A stretch of 64,000 nt of DNA from Oceanobacillus profundus (GTDB lineage Bacteria; Bacillota; Bacilli; Bacillales; Amphibacillaceae), in contig NZ_QWEH01000015.1 in assembly GCF_003515705.1 (NCBI RefSeq), positions 57,611 through 121,610 on the forward strand. The letters are read 5' to 3'. Each line of letters begins with the position of its first letter. The first letter of the stretch is position 1. A model generated the notes under the pieces. The model was not told the DNA's origin and ran no database searches. It worked only from the letters and a program-made list of their open reading frames with translations. Positions 27,350 through 35,439 of this stretch are shown here, piece by piece. A program made the position numbers and the translations under genes.

Positions 27350-28093
27350 ATGGATGAAATTTTAAAACAGCTGCAAGATGGAAAAATCAGTATCGAACAA
27401 GCAAAGGGACAATTGGCTCCATACGAGAACCTAGGCTTTGCTAAGGTTGATCATCATCGCCCGAAAAGGCAAGGATTTCCAGAAGTAATTTATGGTGAAG
27501 GAAAGACTGTAGAGCAAATTCAAGCAATTATCCATGCAATAAAAACAAAGGGTAATAATGTACTTGTTACGAGAGTTGCAAAAGAAAAGGCGAGTGCTAT
27601 TTTAGAAGAGCATCCAGAATTGCACTATGATGAAACTGCAGCGTTAATTTATTGGAAACGTGAAGTATCACCAGCCAATCGAGATCAAGGATACATTGCT
27701 GTCGTCTGTGCAGGAACATCAGACTTAAAGGTGGCAGAAGAAGCAGCAATAACAGCTGAGGTTATGGGTAGCAATGTCAGACGTATTTATGATGTCGGAG
27801 TTGCAGGACTCCATCGCTTACTAGATAATTTAGAAGCGATTCAACGAGCAACTGTAACCATTGTAGTGGCAGGGATGGAGGGTGCACTTCCAAGTGTTGT
27901 CGGAGGACTTGTCGCTAATCCATTAATTGCTGTTCCAACGAGTGTGGGATATGGAACCAATTTCCAAGGGCTCTCTGCACTGCTTTCCATGTTAAACAGT
28001 TGCTCATCTGGTGTAAGTGTTGTCAATATTGATAATGGCTTTGGCGGAGCGTATAATGCAGTGTTAATTGATCGTTTAGCGAATAAAGTGTAA
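27350..28093 (+). CDS. larB: LarB: pyridinium biscarboxylate synthase of the nickel-pincer cofactor
   Basis: Carboxylates and hydrolyses nicotinic acid adenine dinucleotide to the biscarboxylated mononucleotide, the first step in nickel-pincer cofactor synthesis. The C-terminal ~125 residues form the PurE-like domain (VVCAGTSDLKVAEEAAITAE; VVAGMEGALPSVVGGL; PTSVGYGTNFQGLSALLSML). 247 residues, normal length. ATG 27350 has AAGGTGAGG at 7 bases; the GTG at 27347 is an alternative. Its presence in the operon shows that the LarA protein is supplied with its own cofactor genes. Confidence 0.93.
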   Translation: MDEILKQLQDGKISIEQAKGQLAPYENLGFAKVDHHRPKRQGFPEVIYGEGKTVEQIQAIIHAIKTKGNNVLVTRVAKEKASAILEEHPELHYDETAALIYWKREVSPANRDQGYIAVVCAGTSDLKVAEEAAITAEVMGSNVRRIYDVGVAGLHRLLDNLEAIQRATVTIVVAGMEGALPSVVGGLVANPLIAVPTSVGYGTNFQGLSALLSMLNSCSSGVSVVNIDNGFGGAYNAVLIDRLANKV

Positions 28094-28114
28094 TGGTAAA
28101 GAAGGTGTATTGAT

Positions 28115-28591
28115 CTGAATTCTTATCGACCTCCAAATGAAGAGCATATTGATAATCACATGATTAAAATGGAAGTTAATTTAGATGATATTTCTGGCGA
28201 GTGGCTAGGGTATGTGATGGACATGCTCTTTAATGCTGGTGCAAATGATGTGTTTTACACACCTATTTACATGAAAAAAAATCGGCCAGGCGTGTTACTA
28301 CAGCTGCTTTGCCGCGAAGAAGCCATTGAAGAGATGAAGGAAATATTACTGCGGGAAACAACCACACTTGGTATTCGTTATTACCCATTAACCGTCCATC
28401 GAATGGAACGGGTCTTTACGAAAGTAGATACGAAATGGGGACCTGTAACGGTGAAACAGGGAGTTCGGAATGGAGAAGTATTTCAAAGTTCTCCAGAATA
28501 CGAAGAATGTAGAAAGATTGCAGAAACTCACGATATTCCATTGAAGCGTGTTTATGAGGAAGTTTGGAGTCAACTGAAAAAAGGGGATTAA
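28115..28591 (+). CDS. larC: LarC2: C-terminal part of the nickel insertion protein
   Basis: C-terminal domain of LarC encoded as a separate gene. Conserved segments: MEVNLDDISGEWLGYVMD, FYTPIYMKKNRPG, and the end RVYEEVW. In Lactiplantibacillus plantarum LarC1 and LarC2 are adjacent and joined by programmed frameshifting; here the halves are 5 kb and five genes apart, so joining by frameshift is impossible. The AAGAAGGTG at 28099-28107 best fits a CTG start at 28115. The first ordinary start, ATG 28160, has no well-spaced site. I use CTG, with moderate confidence in the exact start. Confidence 0.88.
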   Translation: MNSYRPPNEEHIDNHMIKMEVNLDDISGEWLGYVMDMLFNAGANDVFYTPIYMKKNRPGVLLQLLCREEAIEEMKEILLRETTTLGIRYYPLTVHRMERVFTKVDTKWGPVTVKQGVRNGEVFQSSPEYEECRKIAETHDIPLKRVYEEVWSQLKKGD

Positions 28592-28639
28592 TCATTATAT
28601 CTCTGAAGCATTGTCAGTTTAGCTTTTGATAAATCGTTT

Positions 28640-28688
28640 AAAAAGACCTTAAAGATGCCGCATCAGCCCATCTTTAAGGTCTTTTTTC
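28640..28688 (+). terminator. Terminator of the larA-larC2 operon
   Basis: AAAAAGACCTTAAAGATG (28640-28657) pairs perfectly with 28669-28686, and a T-run follows. It lies 48 bases after the larC2 stop. Confidence 0.92.
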
Positions 28689-28789
28689 TGTAAATAGATG
28701 CTGAAGGTATACGATAATTCTAAGATTAATCTTTAGATAAGCGAGCAATAATTATTGTTTATTTCCAAAAAAGGAATCTTATAAAACAC

Positions 28790-28852
28790 TTGTTATTCTA
28801 AACGCTTACAACTATAATAGGTAATGTTGTAAATTTGTTGAGTATACAAATT
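28790..28852 (+). promoter_or_regulatory. Promoter, cre and operator of the Zn-dehydrogenase gene
   Basis: TTGTTA (28790-28795), 17-base spacer, TATAAT (28813-28818). The spacer holds cre TCTAAACGCTTACA (28797-28810, 13 of 14). The operator ATTTGTT-GAGTA-TACAAAT follows at 28833-28851. Confidence 0.88.
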
Positions 28853-28927
28853 AAAAATTCACGCTAATGTGATAATATATAATTTTTTGATTGTTGCATT
28901 TAAATAAGTGATTTCAGAGGTGAAATA

Positions 28928-29947
28928 ATGAAAGCGATTAGAATACCTGAACCGCATATTATTGAGGTTTTGGATATTCCAGTACCAGAGCTTGAAAAGG
29001 AAAACGAAGTGAAAGTAAAAATTAAGCGAGTAGGAATTTGTGGCTCGGACATGCATATTTACCACGGTACAAATCCACTTGCAACGTACCCAAGAATTGT
29101 TGGACATGAAGTGACAGGGGAAATAGTCGAAGTTGGTTCAGGGGTTTCTAAAGTATCGATTGGAGATCATGTTGTTATTGAACCAATTACCTACTGTGGG
29201 GAATGCTATGCATGTAAAAACGGTAGACCAAATGTCTGTAAAGAAGTTTCTGTATTTGGTGTCCATGAAGATGGTGGAATGAGAGAATTTGTAGTTCTAG
29301 AAGACAAACAAGTTCATAAAGTAGATTCCGAGATTGAATGGGATGAAGCTGTAATGGCTGAGCCTTATACAATTGGTGCTCAAGCTACATGGAGAGGAAA
29401 CGTAGGGGAAGGTCAAACTGTATTTATTCAAGGAGCAGGACCTATTGGAATAACGGTTCTAAAATTGGCCAAGCTTCGTGGGGCAACCGTTATTATTTCA
29501 GATTTTACAAACGAACGCTTAGTGTTTGCGAAAGAAAATGGAGCAGATTATACGATTAACCCATCTGAGGTTGATGTAAGCGGTCAAATAAATGAAATTA
29601 CAAATGGTGAAGGTGCCAATGTTGTCATTGATGCAGTAGGTGTGCCGCAAACATTCGAATTAGCTGTTGAAGTAGCATCTCCTGCAGGTAATGTTGTTAC
29701 GTTAGGTTTCAATGCAACTCCTTCATCAATTGCAATGATGCACATCACGAAAAAGGAACTGACAATCACTGGTTCAAGGCTACAAACAAATCAGTTTGGG
29801 AAAGTGGTAGAGCTGATTAATTCTAAGAAGTTAACGCATAATGGTCTTGTGACACATCGTTTCCATGTGGATCAAGTAAAAGAGGCATTTGAATTTGTTG
29901 AGAAAAACCCAGACAAAGTGAGAAAAGCGGTTATTGAGTTTGAATGA
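28928..29947 (+). CDS. Zinc-dependent dehydrogenase, L-gulonate 5-dehydrogenase-like
   Basis: Medium-chain zinc dehydrogenase, 339 residues. Catalytic zinc ligands Cys38 (GICGSD), His60-Glu61 (GHE), and Glu in MAEPYTIG; structural zinc Cys90, 93, 96 and 104. Rossmann motif GAGPIG near residue 170. The overall pattern ([10 protein letters not shown], short linker) resembles RspB/YjjN-type L-gulonate 5-dehydrogenases, which make D-fructuronate; threonine or other polyol dehydrogenases are alternatives. It has its own promoter with XylR-type operator and cre. Fructuronate as the product would feed the uxuB-type enzyme at 24964. Confidence 0.85.
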   Translation: MKAIRIPEPHIIEVLDIPVPELEKENEVKVKIKRVGICGSDMHIYHGTNPLATYPRIVGHEVTGEIVEVGSGVSKVSIGDHVVIEPITYCGECYACKNGRPNVCKEVSVFGVHEDGGMREFVVLEDKQVHKVDSEIEWDEAVMAEPYTIGAQATWRGNVGEGQTVFIQGAGPIGITVLKLAKLRGATVIISDFTNERLVFAKENGADYTINPSEVDVSGQINEITNGEGANVVIDAVGVPQTFELAVEVASPAGNVVTLGFNATPSSIAMMHITKKELTITGSRLQTNQFGKVVELINSKKLTHNGLVTHRFHVDQVKEAFEFVEKNPDKVRKAVIEFE

Positions 29948-29964
29948 CTAGATAAATAAGAACA

Positions 29965-30275
29965 AAAGCGCAAGCGCCCGGTTAGCGACGTACGGACTGC
30001 GCCCCGAACTTTGGGGTGGTTCGACCTGTCGAACATTCCTACGTAGGAGATAAAGGAAACATGCCCCTTTAGGGGTATGCCGATGTTAGGCGTAGCCTGG
30101 TTTTAGTCGGCCATCCTTTTACCTGGAGTCGATGTTGACTTTCACCGCCAGGGTATAAGTGCGACTAAGCCTCTGGCACAGCCAATCGGCAAGTCTTCTT
30201 TATCGTGTCATGAGGTGAGGGAAGTCTCGCTAGTCGTTGGGCGCTTCGTGGACTTGGCTGCTCCGGCATCTAAGT
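29965..30275. repeat. GC-rich structured intergenic repeat-like element
   Basis: A block much richer in G+C than its surroundings, bounded by AAGCGCCC (29972-29979) and GGGCGCTT (30239-30246), with several internal complementary stretches (for example TTAGTCG with CGACTAA). No ORF is supported. It resembles GC-rich interspersed elements that begin with an AAGCGCAAGCGCC-like end in other Bacillaceae, from memory. It separates the dehydrogenase gene from gntP. Confidence 0.55.
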
Positions 30276-30351
30276 TATACACAGCATTCAAATTTTATAG
30301 TTTCCAAGGCTATAACAAAGGATTTAGATGTTTGCCAAATCCTCATACAGC

Positions 30352-30375
30352 CTTGAATGAAAACGGTTCATTACA
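30352..30375 (+). promoter_or_regulatory. cre-like site upstream of gntP
   Basis: TGAAAACGGTTCAT at about 30357-30370 matches the CcpA cre consensus at 12 of 14 positions and overlaps a TTGAAT -35-like hexamer. No good -10 was found, so the promoter is uncertain. No XylR-type operator lies in front of gntP. Confidence 0.5.
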
Positions 30376-30408
30376 CATCTAAGTAAAGACATAAGGGGAG
30401 AGAAAGTT

Positions 30409-31755
30409 ATGCCATTACTAATTGTTGCATTAGGTATTGTTGTATTACTCATTTTAATTATGAAGTTTAATTTGAATACATTTATTTCATTAGTTGTTGT
30501 GTCCTTCTTAATTGCATTGGCACTAGGTATGCCAGTTGATCAAATCGTTAAAACGATTGAAGCTGGAATGGGAGGTACACTGGGTGGTATTGCATTAGTA
30601 TTCGGTCTCGGAGCAATCCTTGGAAAATTGATTGCAGATGCAGGCGGTGCCCAGCGTATCGCAATGACATTAATTGATAAATTTGGAGAGAAACGAATTC
30701 AATGGGCTGTTGTAGCAGCTGGATTTATTCTTGGTATTGCACTGTTTTTCGAAGTAGGCCTAGTATTATTAATTCCAATTGTTTATCAGATTTCCAAACA
30801 AATTAATAAATCATTCCTTTGGTTAGGATTGCCAATGACGACGGCTTTATCTGTTACACATGCGTTCCTGCCGCCGCATCCAGGCCCGACGGTCATTGCC
30901 CAAGAATATGGTGCAAACGTAGGGATGGTATTGGTTTATGGATTTATCATTGCTATCCCGACGGTTATTATTGCGGGTCCGCTATTTACAAAAATCGCAA
31001 GAAAATACGCACCATCAGCATTTGAGAAAACGCCTACAGGCAGTATGGCTTCAATTGGTGATGCCAAACAATTTAAATTAGAAGATACACCAAGTTTTGG
31101 AATTAGTGCTTTCACAGCATTATTCCCTGTTATTCTGATGGCAATTTCAACCATTGTTTCGTTATTAAGGGAGCCAGAAACAGATAATGCTTTCTTTGAT
31201 TTTGTTGCAATGGTAGGTGCGCCTACTACAGTTATGCTGATCTCTGTTTTGCTTGCTGTGTACACAATGGGTGTAGCAAGAAAGATTCCAATGAAAGACT
31301 TAATGAAGTCTGCCGAGAGCTCAATTGCAGCTATTGGTATGATGCTATTAATCCTTGGTGCTGGAGGCTCATTAAAGCAAGTATTAATTGATGGTGGTGT
31401 TGGCGATTATGTCGCACAGATCTTTGAAGGAAGTACAATTTCACCATTAATTCTAGCTTGGCTGATTGCTGCTTTAATTAGACTTGCACAAGGTTCTGCA
31501 ACTGTTGCCGCATTAACAACCGCTGGTCTTGTTCTGCCCATGATGGTAGGCACAGATGTTAATGTAGAGTTAATGGTACTTGCAACTGGTGCAGGTAGTA
31601 TTATTGCCTCTCACGTAAACGATACTGGATTCTGGATTGTAAAAGAATCCTTTGGTTTAACAATGAAAGAAACATTTGCAACGTGGACGGTGCTCGAGAC
31701 ACTGATTTCTGTTTGTGGTTTAGTGTTTGTACTGGCGCTGAGTTTGTTTGTATAA
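30409..31755 (+). CDS. gntP: GntP-family gluconate permease
   Basis: Proton-coupled permease of the gluconate:H+ symporter family, 448 residues with about 12-13 hydrophobic segments. Family motifs include FGLGAILGKLIADAGGAQRIA, LPPHPGPTVIAQEYGAN and RLAQGSATVAALTTAGLV (each seen as shorter runs). Substrates of the family are gluconate and related aldonates such as idonate or gulonate. ATAAGGGGAG precedes the ATG at good spacing. Beside gluconokinase and the L-gulonate-type dehydrogenase, import of gluconate or an epimeric aldonate is likely. Confidence 0.93.
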   Translation: MPLLIVALGIVVLLILIMKFNLNTFISLVVVSFLIALALGMPVDQIVKTIEAGMGGTLGGIALVFGLGAILGKLIADAGGAQRIAMTLIDKFGEKRIQWAVVAAGFILGIALFFEVGLVLLIPIVYQISKQINKSFLWLGLPMTTALSVTHAFLPPHPGPTVIAQEYGANVGMVLVYGFIIAIPTVIIAGPLFTKIARKYAPSAFEKTPTGSMASIGDAKQFKLEDTPSFGISAFTALFPVILMAISTIVSLLREPETDNAFFDFVAMVGAPTTVMLISVLLAVYTMGVARKIPMKDLMKSAESSIAAIGMMLLILGAGGSLKQVLIDGGVGDYVAQIFEGSTISPLILAWLIAALIRLAQGSATVAALTTAGLVLPMMVGTDVNVELMVLATGAGSIIASHVNDTGFWIVKESFGLTMKETFATWTVLETLISVCGLVFVLALSLFV

Positions 31756-31765
31756 GAAGTTTTGG

Positions 31766-31798
31766 AAAGGCTTTGGGTTTATATCCCAAAGCCTTTTT
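31766..31798 (+). terminator. gntP terminator
   Basis: AAAGGCTTTGGG (31766-31777) pairs perfectly with CCCAAAGCCTTT (31785-31796), followed by T residues. The gap from here to 32044 shows no other feature. Confidence 0.93.
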
Positions 31799-32044
31799 TG
31801 TATTCGAAACAAATTGTTTTTAAAGGGATTTAATATCGAGTTTTTGTACCAGCGAAGGTTAGAGAGCTGAAATTAAATTAGTATTCTGGAAGGTATATTT
31901 CACCACTATTATCAAAATGAAACATTTAAAAATTGTTTGGAGATGAAGTTAGAGGTAATATGTTACATATTAATACTGTGATTGTTCATGTATGTGGAAA
32001 CAATTGATTCTTTGGAATGAAGTAATAGACGGGCTGGGGGTGTT

Positions 32045-32860
32045 ATGTTGGGAAATCAAAATATATTGAAAAACAGTATTAGGATTAGAGAAAATAAACA
32101 TAAAGATAGAAATTTAGTTCAGAAACACTATCACCAGATACATCAAATTCTATACGTATTGGAAAATAGCGGAGAGATTATATTGAATGAGCAAGTTCAT
32201 TCATTTACACAAGACAGTTTAGCATTTATTACTCCGTATTCTCCTCATTCCATTACCTCTGATACAAAAATGACGGTGCTTGTTCTTGAGTTTGAAATGG
32301 ACGAGTTTGGAAACGACATGAAAATGCTGCTTCATCAACATTGTTTTGATGAAACAAGGTTAATCAACATGAATCTATTCACGTCAGGAAATGTTAGGCA
32401 GCTATTAAGAAGAATGCTTTACGAGCAATCACAGGGGAAAGTGATTAATCAAATGTCTATGAAGATTTGTTTATCTGAGTTATTACTTATTCTTCTTAGA
32501 AACAGAAAAGAACCAAGTATAACGAATGCAAATACTTTTCGCGCGGAGCGCTTGCGTAAATATATGGATACACATTATTTTGAAGTTACAAATGCTACAG
32601 AGTTATCTCAGAAAATTGGAATCAGTACCCGCCATGTCAATACTATTTTTAAAGAACAATATAACACTACTCCAATGAAATATTTGAATGAAGTACGTAT
32701 GGAAGTGGCTAAAAAGTTACTGGTGGAGACAGATAATGATATTCCTTCCATTTGCTTTGAAATAGGTTTTGAATCACTTGCTACTTTCTATAGGAGATTT
32801 AAAGAATTCACTGGAGTCTCGCCAAAAAAATTTCGCTTAGAAAATAAGTACTCCGGTTAA
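32045..32860 (+). CDS. AraC-family transcriptional regulator
   Basis: 271 residues: an N-terminal cupin-type effector domain (HYHQIHQILYVLENSGEIIL, ~30-50) and C-terminal double helix-turn-helix (ATELSQKIGISTRHVNTIFK; ICFEIGFESLATFYRRFKEF; GVSPKKFR). GGGGG precedes the ATG. It is a single gene with its own terminator, immediately upstream of the oxidoreductase/DUF993/TIM-barrel cassette at 33062-36264, which it probably controls. The effector is unknown. Confidence 0.9.
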   Translation: MLGNQNILKNSIRIRENKHKDRNLVQKHYHQIHQILYVLENSGEIILNEQVHSFTQDSLAFITPYSPHSITSDTKMTVLVLEFEMDEFGNDMKMLLHQHCFDETRLINMNLFTSGNVRQLLRRMLYEQSQGKVINQMSMKICLSELLLILLRNRKEPSITNANTFRAERLRKYMDTHYFEVTNATELSQKIGISTRHVNTIFKEQYNTTPMKYLNEVRMEVAKKLLVETDNDIPSICFEIGFESLATFYRRFKEFTGVSPKKFRLENKYSG

Positions 32861-32905
32861 AAGGGATTTTTTGAGAAACTATCAACCGAATAAATTGAAT
32901 TTATG

Positions 32906-32966
32906 TAAGCACGTTTATCATTTGAACTGATTTAATCGCATTTCATAACGTGCTTATTTTTTATTT
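32906..32966 (+). terminator. Terminator after the AraC-type gene
   Basis: TAAGCACGTTTAT (32906-32918) pairs with the ATAACGTGCTTA arm ending at 32956, and a T-rich tail follows. Confidence 0.75.
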
Positions 32967-33061
32967 CCGAAAATGAGAATTAAATTCTTTGAATAATAAG
33001 ACTTATCATAAAAATGATTGTATGATAGCGCTAAGAAATAAAATTATTCAGGAGGATAAAT

Positions 33062-34225
33062 ATGACTGTACATCAAATTGGGATAATAATGAACGGAGTA
33101 ACAGGACGTATGGGTACAAATCAGCATTTAATTCGCTCAATTGTTGCGATACGTGAACAAGGGGGAATTGAGTTATCTAGTGGTGATAAGATTATGCCTG
33201 ATCCGATTTTAGTTGGAAGACGTGCAAATCGTTTAGAAGAATTAGCAAAAATCCATCAATTATCACGTTGGACAACAAATTTCGATGAGGCATTATCTGA
33301 TGATTATAATCAGATCTATTTTGATGCACAAACAACGGTAAGAAGGTCTGAAGCAATCCGCAAAGCAATTGCAGCAGGGAAACATATTTATTGTGAGAAA
33401 CCAACTGCAACAAATTTTGAGGATGCGATTGAACTTGCTCAATTAGCAAGTGAAGCTGGAGTAAAAAATGGGGTTGTTCAAGATAAATTATATCTTCCAG
33501 GACTATTAAAATTAAAACGCCTAATTGATTCGGGATTCTTTGGGAAAATTCTTAGTGTTCGGATGGATTTTGGTTATTGGGTTTTTGAAGGGGACTGGCA
33601 AGAAGGTCAACGCCCATCTTGGAATTATCGAAAAGAAGATGGTGGTGGAATGATTGTCGATATGTATCCACATTGGAGTTATGTCATACAAGATCTTTTC
33701 GGGAAAATTGATTCCGTTTCCTGTCTTGGAGCTACTCATATTCCGGAACGCGTTGATGAAGGCGGTAACATATATACTGCAACAGCAGATGATGCAGCGT
33801 ATGGGATGTTTGAACTGGAAAATGGTGTGATTGTTCAAGCGAATTCTTCCTGGGCAGTCCGTGTAAATCGTGACGATTTGTTTACGGTACAAGTGGATGG
33901 TATCGAAGGGAGCGCTGTGGCAGGTTTAAGAGATTGTAAAGTCCAGCATCGTGTTAACTCGCCAAAGCCAGTCTGGAATCCAGACATTCCAAATCCATTT
34001 GATTTCCAATCGCACTGGCAAGAGGTACCAGACAACAAAGTATTTGATAATGCCTTTAAAATTCAGTGGGAAATGTTTTTAAAACATGTTGTTGCAGATG
34101 AAACCTATACATTGGATTTATATAAAGGAGCAGAAGGGATTCAGCTTGCAGAAGCTGCACTGCAATCATGGAATGAACGTCGATGGGTTGCAGTACCGGG
34201 GGTTAAAAATAAGGTGAATGTGTAG
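33062..34225 (+). CDS. Gfo/Idh/MocA-family oxidoreductase (cassette 1)
   Basis: NAD(P)-dependent sugar or cyclitol dehydrogenase, 387 residues. The N-terminal Rossmann start is unusual: GIIMNGVTGRMGTNQHLIRS rather than GxGxxG, with a long loop before the second strand. The EKPTA motif (residues ~110-114) and GGGMIVDMYPHW motif of the catalytic domain are present. ATG with AGGAGG upstream. Followed after 12 bases by a DUF993 protein and then a TIM-barrel isomerase, so the three act together. Substrate unknown. Confidence 0.88.
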   Translation: MTVHQIGIIMNGVTGRMGTNQHLIRSIVAIREQGGIELSSGDKIMPDPILVGRRANRLEELAKIHQLSRWTTNFDEALSDDYNQIYFDAQTTVRRSEAIRKAIAAGKHIYCEKPTATNFEDAIELAQLASEAGVKNGVVQDKLYLPGLLKLKRLIDSGFFGKILSVRMDFGYWVFEGDWQEGQRPSWNYRKEDGGGMIVDMYPHWSYVIQDLFGKIDSVSCLGATHIPERVDEGGNIYTATADDAAYGMFELENGVIVQANSSWAVRVNRDDLFTVQVDGIEGSAVAGLRDCKVQHRVNSPKPVWNPDIPNPFDFQSHWQEVPDNKVFDNAFKIQWEMFLKHVVADETYTLDLYKGAEGIQLAEAALQSWNERRWVAVPGVKNKVNV

Positions 34226-34237
34226 GAGGTAGTGTTG

Positions 34238-35419
34238 GTGAATTCTATAAAATTGCCGAACAAAAACGGAGAGTTATATACGTATACACCACAAGATCCT
34301 GTTTCTGTTCATATACCAGAGGTCCCATTTAAAAGCCGTATTGTTTATTCGGCAGCGCATGTGGTTGCCAATCCGCTTGCAGATACAGACCCAATTCAAA
34401 ACAGTAAAATTGATTGGGAAACAACTCTAAAATACCGCCACTATTTATGGTCTTTAGGTTTAGGCGTAGCCGAAGCAATGGATACTGCCCAACGCGGGAT
34501 GGGGTTGTACTGGGAACATGCAAAAGAGTTAATAAGACAATCTGTAAAGGAAGCGAATTCTGTAAACGGATGGATCGCTTGTGGAGCTGGAACAGATCAT
34601 TTGCTTCCACATCCAAGTTTAAAGCTAGAAGAAGTCGAAAGAGCCTACGCGGAGCAATGTGAATTTGTTGAGAAACAAGGTGGTCGTATTATCATGATGG
34701 CAAGCCGCGCCTTAGCTGCGTGTGCGAAGACTCCAGAAGATTATGAGCGCGTCTACCGAAATGTATTGAATGAGGTTTCCGAACCAGTCATCTTACATTG
34801 GCTTGGTGATATGTTTGATCCAGCATTAAAAGGTTATTGGGGTCATGAGGATGTCGATCAAGCGATGGATGTTTGTCTACAAGTGATTAAAGAGAACGAG
34901 AGTAAGATTGATGGAATTAAAATATCCCTACTGGATGATAAAAAGGAAATATTGATGAGGCGTCTTCTTCCTGATAGCGTCAAAATGTATACAGGGGATG
35001 ACTTTAACTATCCTGACCTGATTAAAGGCGATGAACAAGGTTATTCTCACGCCCTACTAGGAATCTTTGATGCAATTGCGCCTGCAACAGCAAATGCAAT
35101 GCACGCACTGGATGCGAATAATATCGAACAGTATGATGCAATTTTAGAGAAAACCGTTCCATTATCGCGCCATATTTTCCAAAAACCGACGTATGCCTAT
35201 AAAACTGGTGTTGTGTTTATGGCATATTTGAATGGCCATCAATCCCATTTTCGTATGATTGGTGGAGCAGAGGGGCAACGTTCCATCATTCATTTGTCTG
35301 ACTTATTCGTGATGGCAGATGATGCAGGATTATTAAAGGATCCAGAGCTAGCTGCGGAAAGAATGAAAATTGTCCTGGCTCAAGCGGGTATCATGCAACC
35401 ATCCAAGCAATATATGTAA
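34238..35419 (+). CDS. DUF993 family protein (aldolase-like fold)
   Basis: Protein of the DUF993 family, usually annotated as dihydrodipicolinate synthase-like; its reaction is not established. The core has HWLGDMFDPALKGYWG near residue 185 and KISLLDDKKE near 226, which would be the position of the Schiff-base Lys of a class I aldolase, but this is inference. 393 residues. AGGAGG at 34224-34229 fits GTG 34238 best; GTG 34232 and TTG 34235 are too near. Cassette partners are the oxidoreductase upstream and the isomerase downstream. Confidence 0.8.
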   Translation: MNSIKLPNKNGELYTYTPQDPVSVHIPEVPFKSRIVYSAAHVVANPLADTDPIQNSKIDWETTLKYRHYLWSLGLGVAEAMDTAQRGMGLYWEHAKELIRQSVKEANSVNGWIACGAGTDHLLPHPSLKLEEVERAYAEQCEFVEKQGGRIIMMASRALAACAKTPEDYERVYRNVLNEVSEPVILHWLGDMFDPALKGYWGHEDVDQAMDVCLQVIKENESKIDGIKISLLDDKKEILMRRLLPDSVKMYTGDDFNYPDLIKGDEQGYSHALLGIFDAIAPATANAMHALDANNIEQYDAILEKTVPLSRHIFQKPTYAYKTGVVFMAYLNGHQSHFRMIGGAEGQRSIIHLSDLFVMADDAGLLKDPELAAERMKIVLAQAGIMQPSKQYM

Positions 35420-35439
35420 CATAGTAGGAGGCGTAAGTA

